Shown: in pieces, positions 35,437-44,139 of the stretch | How positions within the stretch are numbered: the first letter of the stretch is position 1 | How the letters are laid out: the number at the start of each line of letters is the position of its first letter | DNA from: Thermoplasmata archaeon | Lineage (GTDB): Archaea; Thermoplasmatota; Thermoplasmata; Thermoplasmatales; GCA-001856825 | Direction of reading: 5' to 3' | Assembly: GCA_023256475.1 (NCBI GenBank) | Contig: JAGDXP010000018.1 | Span: 1 to 64,000 of the forward strand | DNA length: 64,000 bases | Notes under the pieces: generated by a model | The model's database searches: none | Seen by the model: only the letters and a program-made list of their open reading frames with translations | Told to the model about the DNA's origin: nothing | Position numbers and translations under genes: made by a program

Positions 35437-35778
35437 ATGGAAGAAAGTAAGAGAAATATTATAGATGATATAAAAAAGGTAACAATTTCAGAAGATCTCA
35501 TTTATGACGCTATACGCGACATCTACAAAGAAGAAATAAAATCCATAATCATGGAAAAGGTAAATAAGGACCCCAGATTGAAGAAGGAATTCCGGGAATC
35601 CCTTGAGGAATTCGTTAGGGCAAAGCTCATGGAAGGTACAGCAATAGCCAAAATGACAAAGATATTGACAGAGGTTGCTGTAATATCTCTGCCACAGGAG
35701 ATAAAGGAGGAACTAGTTAATTCAATCATAAAGGCTGTGGGGCCTGAGATAGACGAGATACTGAAGAACACACTTTAA
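35437..35778 (+). CDS. hypothetical protein, 113 aa, all-helical
   Basis: I do not recognise this protein. It is highly charged and predicted almost wholly helical, with Glu/Lys/Ile periodicity suggesting a helical bundle or coiled coil (for example LKKEFRESLEEFVRAKLMEG). It has no cysteine motif, signal peptide or membrane segment. It lies 29 nt after archease and 10 nt before the permease on the same strand, so it belongs to their transcript. Confidence 0.6.
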   Translation: MEESKRNIIDDIKKVTISEDLIYDAIRDIYKEEIKSIIMEKVNKDPRLKKEFRESLEEFVRAKLMEGTAIAKMTKILTEVAVISLPQEIKEELVNSIIKAVGPEIDEILKNTL

Positions 35779-35788
35779 GAAAGTGTAA

Positions 35789-36862
35789 ATGAAACTCACC
35801 GTAAATAGACTAATGCTAATCATATTGCTGGCAGCCTATGTTATATTATCCATTATTGTTAGAAGAATATTTGTAGCCGGCCTAATAGATTGGTACACAA
35901 TAGGAATACTTTCATCATTGGTGGTTGTAAATGCTGCCCTCCTATCTTCAGGGGGGATCGACAGGATATCATTCAGAATATTGCAGAATTTTAACAACAA
36001 GAGAACTCTTTTCCTATTTTCAGTAATTCTTACATTGGCGCTGTCGATGTTTTTAACAAATGATGTGGCTTTACTGGTTCTGGTTCCCATAACCGTAGCT
36101 ATAGGAAAATTTTCAAAGGAGGATGTGGATGACGTAATAATATTTCAAGCAATTGCGGCTAATGTTGGATCAATGTTAATGCCATTCGGCAACCCTCAAA
36201 ACATAATTATTTACAGAGAAAGCGTAAGGAATTTCATCTTATTTCTAAGGGTCATGTTTCCACCTTTTCTAGTATCCTCAATCTTGCTATTAATAATGAT
36301 ATTTCTCCTGAAAAGCAAGGACTTTGACAATAAACTGCGTGAACCGCCCAATGTAAATTTATCTTTATTTTCTATAAATTTTGTATTACTGTTGGTCATA
36401 ATAGTGGTATTTTTGGCGGGTCTACCTTATTATATCCTAATTCTGGCAATTTTATTGTCAATCATGTCTATGTTGTTCAATGAGCCCTCAAACCTTTCCA
36501 GAGTTGATTTTACGCTAATACTGACATTCATCTTAATTTTTTATGATGTCAATTTAGCAAGGGAATTACTAAAAATTAGAATCCCCAAGGATACTTTGGA
36601 TATATACGCATATTCACTAATCTTAAGCCAGTTCATCAGCAATGTACCCACAACGGTTCTATTTGGAAAGGTGGCAAACTGGGTTCCTCTGGCATATGGT
36701 GTGGATATTGGGGGCAACGGCACTTTGGTGGCTTCATTGGCTAACCTAATAGCATTCAGAAACATGAGAGTCAAGGACATAACTAGGTTCACCAAGTTTT
36801 CATTCCTATTTCTGTTTATAACTTCAATAATTGGGGCAATACTGCTATTAATTATATCCTAG
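35789..36862 (+). CDS. ArsB/NhaD/CitM-superfamily membrane transporter
   Basis: This 357 aa membrane protein has about ten hydrophobic helices. The ion-transporter superfamily motifs are FLTNDVALLVLVPITVAIG and IAANVGSMLMPFGNPQNIII in the first half, with the partner hairpin ISNVPTTVLFG and SLANLIAF in the second. It is shorter than typical ArsB (about 430 aa). Possible substrates are arsenite, organic anions or Na+/H+; none can be chosen from context. Confidence 0.8.
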   Translation: MKLTVNRLMLIILLAAYVILSIIVRRIFVAGLIDWYTIGILSSLVVVNAALLSSGGIDRISFRILQNFNNKRTLFLFSVILTLALSMFLTNDVALLVLVPITVAIGKFSKEDVDDVIIFQAIAANVGSMLMPFGNPQNIIIYRESVRNFILFLRVMFPPFLVSSILLLIMIFLLKSKDFDNKLREPPNVNLSLFSINFVLLLVIIVVFLAGLPYYILILAILLSIMSMLFNEPSNLSRVDFTLILTFILIFYDVNLARELLKIRIPKDTLDIYAYSLILSQFISNVPTTVLFGKVANWVPLAYGVDIGGNGTLVASLANLIAFRNMRVKDITRFTKFSFLFLFITSIIGAILLLIIS

Positions 36863-36887
36863 ACCTTTAGAATTCATTAATAGAAAC

Positions 36888-36899
36888 TATAAATTATTA
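36888..36899 (+). promoter_or_regulatory. TATA box of the amidohydrolase gene
   Basis: CTATAAATTATT is centred about 28 nt before the ATG at 36922. Confidence 0.5.
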
Positions 36900-36921
36900 T
36901 AAAATCAAATAATCTTCATTC

Positions 36922-38202
36922 ATGCAAATCAAGATAAAAAACGCAAACGTTCTAAATCCCAATGGGAAGAATTTCAAAGGAGATGTATACATAGATGGAA
37001 AAATAATATCAGAGATGAAAGAAAATATATCCATTGAAGCGGAATATGAGATAGATGCGTCAAATAAATTGGTCATTCCGGGAATGGTGAATATGCACAC
37101 CCATGTTGCCATGAGCAATATGAGGGGTCTTCTGGACGATCTAAAATTTGACGCTTTCCTAAATAGAGGTTTCACGCTGGATTCTAAAAGAACAGATGAT
37201 GAAATCTATTGGGGTGCTAAGCTTGGAATTCTTGAGATGCTTTCCAACGGAATAACCGCATTTCTGGATCTATATTATTCTGAGGATGTTATAGCCAAAG
37301 CTGCAGAGGAAATGGGAATTAGGGGTTTCCTAGGGTGGGCAATAGTGAACAAGGAAATAACAACCCAAAAGGGGGATCCTATTAAAAATGCTGAAAATTT
37401 CATAAAGAATTTTAGGGATCATGAACTGGTTACTCCATTGCCGGCTCCCCATGGGGTTTACTCAACAAATAGAGACGACCTATTGGCAGCAAAAGACCTG
37501 GCAGAGAGATATGATGTTCCCATGACAATGCATTTGAGCGAGAATAAAAAAGAAGTTTATGATCTCGTAAAAAAGGAGAAGAAAAGGCCGGTAGAATATC
37601 TGGAAGATATTGGAATAATTTCAGAGAAATTCATAGGTGCCCATGGTGTTTACCTTACTCTATCAGAAATAAAAACATTGGGAAAATATGGGGCAACAAT
37701 AGTAAACAACCCACTAAGCAACATGAAGCTCGGTAACGGAAATTTTTCACCTATATTGGAAATGCTGCAATATGGGGTCAATATAACTTTAGGTACAGAT
37801 TCTGCAACATCATCAAACCACCTGGATTTAATTGAGACGGGAAGGATAGCATCCTACCTACAAAAGAACTACAGGGAAGAACCTACAGCGCTTCCTGCAT
37901 TGGACATATTCAAATTTATGACCATTAACCCCTACAAGGTTCTGAAGAAAAATATAGGTATAATTGAGGAGGGATATCTAGCTGACTTAGCTATAATAAA
38001 TAAGGGAATAAATATGGAACCTTCAGATGGTCATGAAATAGAATCATTAATTTACTCAGGGAGCGGAAGGAATGTGGAATATACCATAGTCAACGGAAAA
38101 ATATTGTATGAAAGGGGAAGATTCCCAGGGGTAAATGTGGAAGAGGTAATAAACCAGAATCTCAAAATACACAATCACTACAAATCCCTGATAAATTCAT
38201 AG
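36922..38202 (+). CDS. amidohydrolase, 5'-methylthioadenosine/S-adenosylhomocysteine deaminase-like
   Basis: This 426 aa TIM-barrel amidohydrolase of the TRZ/ATZ group has metal ligands in VNMHTHVAMSNMRG, the second histidine in MTMHLSENKKEV, the block GAHGVYLT and the aspartate in TLGTDSATSSNHLDL. Enzymes of this set deaminate methylthioadenosine, SAH and other adenosines. With the phosphorylase at 28175 it could supply methylthioinosine in methionine salvage, as proposed in methanogens. Its 3' end overlaps the convergent AsnB-like gene by 25 nt. Confidence 0.8.
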   Translation: MQIKIKNANVLNPNGKNFKGDVYIDGKIISEMKENISIEAEYEIDASNKLVIPGMVNMHTHVAMSNMRGLLDDLKFDAFLNRGFTLDSKRTDDEIYWGAKLGILEMLSNGITAFLDLYYSEDVIAKAAEEMGIRGFLGWAIVNKEITTQKGDPIKNAENFIKNFRDHELVTPLPAPHGVYSTNRDDLLAAKDLAERYDVPMTMHLSENKKEVYDLVKKEKKRPVEYLEDIGIISEKFIGAHGVYLTLSEIKTLGKYGATIVNNPLSNMKLGNGNFSPILEMLQYGVNITLGTDSATSSNHLDLIETGRIASYLQKNYREEPTALPALDIFKFMTINPYKVLKKNIGIIEEGYLADLAIINKGINMEPSDGHEIESLIYSGSGRNVEYTIVNGKILYERGRFPGVNVEEVINQNLKIHNHYKSLINS

Positions 38203-38924
38203 ACCTTTTTTCCATGGTTTTTTGCAATCTCCTCTATTAGATATTTTACCCCGCTAGAGTATTGGGCGCTTTTCTTAGGCCTCATAGCTATAGCAGGGTT
38301 TAGGCCATATTCGATTGCCACATCCCTCAATATTTTCTTATGCACACCATTGGAGATTTTCAGTTCAACAGGTATCTGCCTTGCAACATTCATGAATGCT
38401 TCATGAAGATATGGAGCAATGAGATTCTTTCCAAAGATCTCTGCGATTTTAATTTCTCTTGGCAAGTCTCTATTTAATAGCTTTTCAAGGTCTCTGGCGC
38501 TTGTATCATTTTTCTCATATTTTTTATAGCCTAGAAAAAGTTCATCTGAACCCTGGCCACTTATTAGGTCCCTTTCATGCGCCACAGAGCTGACAAAATA
38601 TAGTGGCAGGTCAAACAGTACTTGGAGAGCATCTGCCTTGTTGTCTACCCTTTTAATCATTTTGATAGAATCCAGAATGTTGTTTTGATCTATAGTTATG
38701 AACTTCAAAGGCAATCCTAAATAGTCAGCCGCCTTGAACACCCAGTTGTGATCAGGTGAATCTATCGTTCCCGCAGAATAAAGATGTACATCTTTGTCCC
38801 ACATATTTGAAATGTATGCTAGAAAAGATGAGTCAATGCCGCCAGAAAATACAACACCCACTTTATCTGGTATTATCCATCTGAGGCTTTCAACAGCTAT
38901 CTTCAGCTTTTCCTTCCAGTCCAT
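38178..38924 (-). CDS. stand-alone asparagine-synthetase-type amidotransferase synthetase domain
   Basis: This 248 aa protein corresponds only to the C-terminal ATP-pyrophosphatase domain of AsnB. The PP-loop is VVFSGGIDSSFLAY (about 23-36), and LISGQGSDELFLGYKKY and APYLHEAFMNVARQIP are conserved AsnB blocks. The N-terminal glutaminase domain is absent, so it would have to use ammonia or a separate glutaminase, or act on another substrate. It starts inside the end of glyS (22 nt overlap). AsnRS is also encoded in this window, so free asparagine is needed. Confidence 0.8.
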   Translation of the reverse strand: MDWKEKLKIAVESLRWIIPDKVGVVFSGGIDSSFLAYISNMWDKDVHLYSAGTIDSPDHNWVFKAADYLGLPLKFITIDQNNILDSIKMIKRVDNKADALQVLFDLPLYFVSSVAHERDLISGQGSDELFLGYKKYEKNDTSARDLEKLLNRDLPREIKIAEIFGKNLIAPYLHEAFMNVARQIPVELKISNGVHKKILRDVAIEYGLNPAIAMRPKKSAQYSSGVKYLIEEIAKNHGKKVYEFIRDL

Positions 38925-40549
38925 ACAAGTTCCCTTAATTTTGATGATAATTCATCTATTGAAACCCTAATCTGTTCAGTAGTATCCCTAAATCTAATTG
39001 TAACGGTATTGTCCTTTAAAGTGTCATAATCGATCGTTATGCCAAATGGTACCCCTACCTCATCGTACCTTGCGTATCTCTTTCCAATGGAGCCCGAGTC
39101 ATCATATATTACCCTCAACCCATCTTTCAATAACCTATGGTAAACATCATTGGCGACCCTTTCCAGGTCTTCCTTTGGGAAGAGAGGATAAATTCCAGCA
39201 ACAAATGGAGCCACTTCTGGAGGTATTTTAAGATAAATATATCCATTTTCCTCCCTTTTACTGAAATTGTGATCCAGGAGTGCGTAAACAATCCTGTCTA
39301 AGCCAAAGGAGGGCTCCACTACTATAGGTACGAATGACTCCCTATCAACTGTTACCTCCACATCTCTTTTAATAATGTACTTTTCAAGTGATATTTCAGC
39401 ATTATCTATGAAAACGGATTTGCTTCCGTTATTTATGGCTTTTATAACTTCTCCTGCTTTATCCCCAAAGTCCTTCTTTATTTCTTTGAAATTAGGTTCT
39501 ATTTCAATCCTCTTCTCCTTATGAGGTTCCACTATTCTTTGCGCATAGAGGTCCTTCCCACTATACTCGATATGACGTCCTACGTCATAGGTCCCCCTAT
39601 GTGCAATTCCAGTAATTTCTATCCAGCCTAAATCGGTGAGTGCCTCGGCATCCCATGTATCTGATGAATAATGAGATAGATCTTCCTTTTTATGCTGCCT
39701 GAATCTGATTTTATTTTCATCAAGTCCAATTCTTTTGTAGAATTTAAAAGCGAAGCCAGTAAAATATGCCAGCGGTTGAGATTTGATGATGCCCTTCTCA
39801 TATGCTTCCTTCGGGGTTATGAATAATTCTTCATCAGTATTTGTAACATAATGAATTTTAAAATCGTTATATGGCTCATTTACCCATTTCTCATCCAGGG
39901 GGTCTAGAAATACTTCACATTCCATCATGTTGAATTCTCGCAATCTGTAGAGCCCCCTCCTTGGAGAAATTTCATTCCTGTAGCCTCTCCCTAGCTGAAT
40001 TACTGCAAATGGGAGTTTTTCTCTGAAAAACCTGTAAAATTCCTTGAAATTTACAAATATGCCCTGTGCAGTCTCTGGTCTAAGGAACAGGGGATCAACA
40101 TTTTCACCCTGATCCACCTGAAACATTAACTTATGGATCTTAACATCATCAAAATCTCCACCACATTTGGGGCATTTTATATTATTTTCCTTGATTACTT
40201 TGTTCAGATAATCTTGATCCAGTACTACTTTCAATCCGAGGGACTCCACAATGTCGTCTGCCCTGAATTTAGTCTTGCATGCTTTGCACTGAACAGAGTA
40301 ATCGAAAAAACGATCGTAATGTCCGGAGGCCTTTAAAACTGCCTGAAGGGTAAGGGCAGGCGAATCGAGCAAAGTTACAGGGCCCTCTGCAAACATCATT
40401 TCTTTCCATATATTTTGGACATTTTCCTTTATTATGGATCCATAGGGACCATAATCAAATAACCCCGAAGATCCACCATATATGGAAAAAGCGGGGAAGT
40501 AAATTCCCCTTCTTTTGGCTATTTCCTCCTGGTCAATATCACTTTTCAT
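38903..40549 (-). CDS. glyS: glycyl-tRNA synthetase (dimeric, archaeal/eukaryotic type)
   Basis: This 548 aa class II aaRS charges tRNA-Gly. Motif features are KRRGIYFPAFSIYGGSSGLFDYGPYG at the N terminus, LRPETAQGIFVNF, motif 2 GRGYRNEISPRRGLYRLREF and motif 3 EPSFGLDRIVYALLDHNF, followed by an anticodon-binding domain. A zinc-like CKACKTKF and CPKCGGDF pair sits in the insertion near residues 90-150. It overlaps the CBS gene by 4 nt and the AsnB-like gene by 22 nt. Confidence 0.95.
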   Translation of the reverse strand: MKSDIDQEEIAKRRGIYFPAFSIYGGSSGLFDYGPYGSIIKENVQNIWKEMMFAEGPVTLLDSPALTLQAVLKASGHYDRFFDYSVQCKACKTKFRADDIVESLGLKVVLDQDYLNKVIKENNIKCPKCGGDFDDVKIHKLMFQVDQGENVDPLFLRPETAQGIFVNFKEFYRFFREKLPFAVIQLGRGYRNEISPRRGLYRLREFNMMECEVFLDPLDEKWVNEPYNDFKIHYVTNTDEELFITPKEAYEKGIIKSQPLAYFTGFAFKFYKRIGLDENKIRFRQHKKEDLSHYSSDTWDAEALTDLGWIEITGIAHRGTYDVGRHIEYSGKDLYAQRIVEPHKEKRIEIEPNFKEIKKDFGDKAGEVIKAINNGSKSVFIDNAEISLEKYIIKRDVEVTVDRESFVPIVVEPSFGLDRIVYALLDHNFSKREENGYIYLKIPPEVAPFVAGIYPLFPKEDLERVANDVYHRLLKDGLRVIYDDSGSIGKRYARYDEVGVPFGITIDYDTLKDNTVTIRFRDTTEQIRVSIDELSSKLRELVWTGRKS

Positions 40550-41388
40550 AATAAAGAGGATATTATATCAAAATCATAAACCATTCCACTTATGTCATTC
40601 TCTAAGTCATTCACAGGTAGTTGAGTGAACTTATTCTTTTTCATTATCTTAGCAGCTTCTGCCACTGGGGATCCTTCAAAAATAGTTTTTGGATTAGTTG
40701 ACATGATTTTATCTATGGTAATCTCTGGCAACTTTAGGTCTCTAACAGTGTAATAGAATGTAAAGATATCCCTTAGCGACTCCCAACTCCATGAATCATC
40801 ATCTTCACCGATTCCTAATTGCGAGGATACGGTCTTAACATCGAGGTTTGCTCCATTCAAGAGATCTCTTTCAGTGATTATACCTACCAGCTTCCCATCA
40901 TCATCTAAAACTGGAAATGCTGTAATTTTTGTTAATCTTATAACTTTCTCCACCATTCTGGCAGTGGATTTATGATAAACTGGAATAGCAACAGATTTCA
41001 TAACATCCCTTATGGTTTTCTGAGGATTCTTTATTATTACGGCATCCAGGAGATCATACGGGGTCAATATACCAACAACTTTATTATTATCAAGAACTGG
41101 GAGATGCCTTCTTCTTATCTTGACAAAATATTCTGCAGCCCTTTCTATAGGATCTTTTGGGGACAATACGGGCAAATCCTTCCTCATCAATAGGGATATT
41201 TCATCTTCCTTTGGATTTTCAAGGATATCTCTCCTTGTAACTATTCCTGCATATTCTCCCTTTGAGTTTGTTACCGGTACTGCAGCCACATCTCTTTTGG
41301 CCATAATTTTCATAGCTTCAGATACATTGGACGGAAGTTTCAAAACAAAGGGCTTCTTGGTCATAAACTGCTCAACTGTATCGGTCAT
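40546..41388 (-). CDS. four-CBS-domain protein
   Basis: This 280 aa protein consists of four CBS repeats (two Bateman modules). Each shows the pattern of a short helix, then AVPVTNSKGEYAGIVTRRDIL-like strands. CBS pairs bind adenine nucleotides or SAM and regulate partner proteins. No catalytic domain is attached, so the partner is unknown. It is the first gene of a CBS-glyS-AsnB-like operon; a GTTTATATC box lies about 31 nt upstream on the minus strand. Confidence 0.9.
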   Translation of the reverse strand: MTDTVEQFMTKKPFVLKLPSNVSEAMKIMAKRDVAAVPVTNSKGEYAGIVTRRDILENPKEDEISLLMRKDLPVLSPKDPIERAAEYFVKIRRRHLPVLDNNKVVGILTPYDLLDAVIIKNPQKTIRDVMKSVAIPVYHKSTARMVEKVIRLTKITAFPVLDDDGKLVGIITERDLLNGANLDVKTVSSQLGIGEDDDSWSWESLRDIFTFYYTVRDLKLPEITIDKIMSTNPKTIFEGSPVAEAAKIMKKNKFTQLPVNDLENDISGMVYDFDIISSLL

Positions 41389-41490
41389 GAGGCTTCACTC
41401 GAGTTGATAGAGTAGATATAAACAATATTTTAATTTTCTCTTTCTTTTATGATGTATTTGATCGTAAACGCTCATCATATTCACCAAGAT

Positions 41491-41499
41491 TTTATACAA
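41491..41499 (+). promoter_or_regulatory. TATA box of the tRNA-Glu gene
   Basis: TTTATACAA lies about 23 nt before the first base of the tRNA. Confidence 0.5.
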
Positions 41500-41517
41500 G
41501 TAAAAAATTACCGTCAA

Positions 41518-41592
41518 GCTCCGGTGGTGTAGTCCGGTCAAGCATATCGGCCTTTCGAGCCGACGACACGGGTCCAAATCCCGTCCGGAGCA
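41518..41592 (+). tRNA. tRNA-Glu (TTC)
   Basis: A 75 nt cloverleaf. The acceptor is GCTCCGG/CCGGAGC plus discriminator A. The anticodon stem is TCGGC/GCCGA with loop CTTTCGA (anticodon TTC). The T stem ACGGG/CCCGT has loop TCCAAAT. No intron and no encoded CCA. The T loop has C where position 55 is normally U; see findings. Confidence 0.95.
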
Positions 41593-41600
41593 TTCATTGA

Positions 41601-41612
41601 TCTTATTTTTTG
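41601..41612 (+). terminator. T-rich stop after tRNA-Glu
   Basis: TCTTATTTTTTG begins about 9 nt after the tRNA 3' end and fits an archaeal oligo-T termination signal. Confidence 0.4.
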
Positions 41613-41716
41613 GACAAATTTCAAATTTTAAGCGCCGCGACCTATTTTGGATCGAAATAAAGATGAATTTTATTTAATTAATACCGACCAAAATTAAAAC
41701 TAAATCAGTTAATAAA

Positions 41717-42076
41717 TTAATTGGACTCATCTAAGTCTTTGAAGATTTTCTCATAAATGTCCTGTTCCTTCGCCTTATGCTCTTTAATAATTGAGTGAAT
41801 TTTATCAGGGTTAATATGCCAATAATGGATCCTCCAAGGTTTACCCTTCTGTAAGGTTATGTTTTCGCTGCTGGTTGTTAATATACCAGTATCCTGTAAT
41901 GTGTAAAATATATCACGATCCTGTTGGCTCAGAATATTGTCTATCAGGGTTTTCTCATAACCAAAGAAACTAAGCACATAATCAGCCAACTCTTCTATTT
42001 CTTTCTTTGTCATACCAGATGGCTCGAAAACAATCTCTAATGCCTCAATGAGTTCTTCCCTCTTAACTATAGGCAT
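41717..42076 (-). CDS. conserved protein of unknown function (DUF6015-like), 119 aa
   Basis: The conserved-looking core begins VKREELIEALEIVF and ends with ITLQKGKPWRIHYWHINPDKI, which I associate with the DUF6015 family of Thermoplasmata; that memory match is unverified. The ORF track starts at 42223 (168 aa), but a TATA box (CACTTATTTATAATAG) lies 28 nt before the internal ATG at 42076, so I use that start. Predicted helical, with no membrane segment. Function unknown. Confidence 0.6.
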   Translation of the reverse strand: MPIVKREELIEALEIVFEPSGMTKKEIEELADYVLSFFGYEKTLIDNILSQQDRDIFYTLQDTGILTTSSENITLQKGKPWRIHYWHINPDKIHSIIKEHKAKEQDIYEKIFKDLDESN

Positions 42077-42379
42077 TTCAAATGGGCTAGAATTTACTAT
42101 TATAAATAAGTGATGCATATTTTTATTCCTACCTTGGGAAAATTTTCCAAATTTAACATATTGATCTTCATTCCAGGATGCTATGAAACCTGACTTAGCT
42201 GTATTGCACTGAAATTTAAACATTCAATATGCTACCAACTTATAATTTGGCAGACGGATTAGAGAATTATTTAGAAGGTCTTCATGCTTGAATTTTTATG
42301 GGAGAATCAGGATTATAAATCAACATTTACAAAATTCAAATAAAATTATCAAGGGTTTTAAATTATTTCCCATTCATTC
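42077..42379. other. intergenic region, about 300 nt
   Basis: With the shorter start of the neighbouring gene this stretch has no supported gene. It holds the TATA box of the DUF6015-like gene near 42104. The only open frames are the unsupported upstream extension of that gene and peptides below 20 codons. I see no RNA gene or repeat. Confidence 0.5.
42098..42112 (-). promoter_or_regulatory. TATA box of the DUF6015-like gene
   Basis: The minus strand reads CACTTATTTATAATAG, centred about 28 nt before ATG 42076. It lies within the ORF track's longer reading frame and argues against that extension. Confidence 0.5.
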
Positions 42380-43303
42380 TCAGGACAGATTTTTCTTCAG
42401 CTCTTCAATTATGCTTACGTCTCTAGGGTCAACCCCTCTTCTCTTTGCAAGATAATATGATATCAGATCTCCCTGATGTATTGAAGTATATATCTGAGAC
42501 GCTATGGAAGCTCCGAGCGCCTTAACTTCTCTGTAATTAAAATCACAAATTCTTGATGTAACTTTAAGTCTCTTGAGATACATCTCATTCATATTGGGAT
42601 AAGTTAGAGCTATAAAATAAAAGAGATCTTTCCTGTAGGTGCTCTTTAAGGGCATGGTATCATTGTGATTTAGCTCAGGGAAGTAGCTCCAGTACGCCAG
42701 AATCTTGGAATTTTCATTGAACTGAGTTTTGAGTCTGTAGGCTATATATCTAAATGGTGGAAATCCAAATATCGCGGGAATCTTATTTCCAAGATATATT
42801 TCATCAGCAACCTTTTTCAATTCTTCGTGTTCTTTATTCAATCTTTCAAGATTCTCCTTGGCTTCTCGAAGGGAATCCTCATTGGCCAGCCCCGATCCTA
42901 AAAGCAACGGATTTAAGAGGTAGCCTATGGCTGATCTCGGCTGTAGCCCCCTGGGAATCATAATTACATTTTTTACCATTTTAGATAATTCTCCCCCAGA
43001 AGTAATCGCCCATACCTTTGCACCCTTTTTCATAGCCATTTCTGTGGCTTTTAGAGTCTCTTCGGTGTTACCAGAATAACTTATTGATATGAACAAGGAG
43101 TTCTCATCAACAAATTCAGGGAATTCATAGGAATCCAGGGAAATAACCGGGACTTTTGTAAACAAATCCTGAAAAATCTTTCCTGCTATACCTGAGCCAC
43201 CCATTCCAAAGATAACTATGTTCTTGAATTTTCCAGTAAAGTCCACAGAATCTCTAAAATCCATCTGTTTGGACTTTTCTACTATCTCTTCTATATAATC
43301 TCC
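42380..43303 (-). CDS. bifunctional phosphoglucose/phosphomannose isomerase
   Basis: At 307 aa from the chosen start this is a PGI/PMI with a single SIS-type fold, as found in Thermoplasma and Pyrobaculum. It interconverts fructose-6-phosphate with glucose-6- and mannose-6-phosphate. Motifs are VIFGMGGSGIAG, the SYSGNTEETL phosphate site, GLQPRSAIGYL and LNHNDTMP. ATG 43303 begins MGDYIEEIV; a TATA-like GTAATTTATTTG lies 28 nt upstream, while the track start at 43324 is a TTG beside it. The gene could feed the sugar nucleotidyltransferase pathway. Confidence 0.9.
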   Translation of the reverse strand, partial: GDYIEEIVEKSKQMDFRDSVDFTGKFKNIVIFGMGGSGIAGKIFQDLFTKVPVISLDSYEFPEFVDENSLFISISYSGNTEETLKATEMAMKKGAKVWAITSGGELSKMVKNVIMIPRGLQPRSAIGYLLNPLLLGSGLANEDSLREAKENLERLNKEHEELKKVADEIYLGNKIPAIFGFPPFRYIAYRLKTQFNENSKILAYWSYFPELNHNDTMPLKSTYRKDLFYFIALTYPNMNEMYLKRLKVTSRICDFNYREVKALGASIASQIYTSIHQGDLISYYLAKRRGVDPRDVSIIEELKKNLS

Positions 43304-43322
43304 CATAAAAACTTTATAAATC

Positions 43323-43337
43323 AATCAAATAAATTAC
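43323..43337 (-). promoter_or_regulatory. TATA box of the PGI/PMI gene
   Basis: The minus strand reads TAATTTATTTGATTG, centred about 28 nt before ATG 43303. Confidence 0.45.
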
Positions 43338-43345
43338 TTTCCAAA

Positions 43346-44032
43346 TTATTTTAGATGCCTAAATATAGCTTCCACAGAAGCCCTTTCCTCCTCCTTTAAA
43401 GCAAATGAAGAACGATTTATGAAGTTCAATATGGATAATTTGTGGAGATTCAGTTCCTCAATACCTCTATTGTTGGGTATTATCTCCCTCAAAATGAAGT
43501 CTATATTGGAGTGCAGGTATTTGATTGATTTTTTAATATATTCCTCAAGTATATAGCTGCCAGAAACCAGCTCATTTTTCACTGCGGCCAAGTAAAGGGG
43601 CATTGGAATCTCTCCAAATTTGTCTGCCCATATTGTAAATAGATCTAATTTGAAAGATGCAAAGACCTCCCCTGTTGAGCGATTAATGAATTCCTCGTAT
43701 GGAGATAATATTAATGGAAGATCAAGGCCAATCCTAATCTCCTTGTTCAGCAGTATTCTGGCATAAAATCTTGAAATCATATCTCCTTCTTTGGTATTAA
43801 CGTATTCTTCCTCTCTATCGTAGTAATAGGTAGGTCCCATGAAATTGGAAAATACATTCCCAGATCGAATTAGATTCCTTTCGTTCAGATTAACTATCCC
43901 AACAGGGCCTATATAAAGGTCACCCCTGCACTCATAATCTGGAGTACACTGAATGTCTCTTGATATGGATCCCTTGCATATTCCAAATAGCATTGCTTCC
44001 AACTCTATGGACGGGTAGAAGCGGAGATCCAT
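43346..44032 (-). CDS. hypothetical protein, 228 aa
   Basis: I do not recognise this protein. The N-terminal third has three cysteines (FGICKGS, IQCTPDYEC) that could bind a metal or form disulfides. The remainder is mixed alpha/beta with a C-terminal helical part. There is no signal peptide and no membrane segment. It lies 42 nt upstream of the PGI/PMI start, and that isomerase has its own TATA box overlapping this gene's end region. Function cannot be assigned. Confidence 0.6.
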   Translation of the reverse strand: MDLRFYPSIELEAMLFGICKGSISRDIQCTPDYECRGDLYIGPVGIVNLNERNLIRSGNVFSNFMGPTYYYDREEEYVNTKEGDMISRFYARILLNKEIRIGLDLPLILSPYEEFINRSTGEVFASFKLDLFTIWADKFGEIPMPLYLAAVKNELVSGSYILEEYIKKSIKYLHSNIDFILREIIPNNRGIEELNLHKLSILNFINRSSFALKEEERASVEAIFRHLK

Positions 44033-44139
44033 AATGGAATAATTTATAGATATTATTTAAATTTCGTGAAAATTTCCCTGCATTGAACAAAACTGCTAGA
44101 AAATTTTAAATTTTCAAATATCTTAATTGAACGATTATC

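Noticed and set aside
41448-41478. ATGATG ... CATCAT inverted repeat upstream of tRNA-Glu
   Set aside because: Six-base arms with an 18 nt AT-rich loop; expected by chance in AT-rich DNA.
42077-42223. 49-codon N-terminal extension of the DUF6015-like gene
   Set aside because: A TATA box falls inside it at the right distance for the internal ATG 42076.
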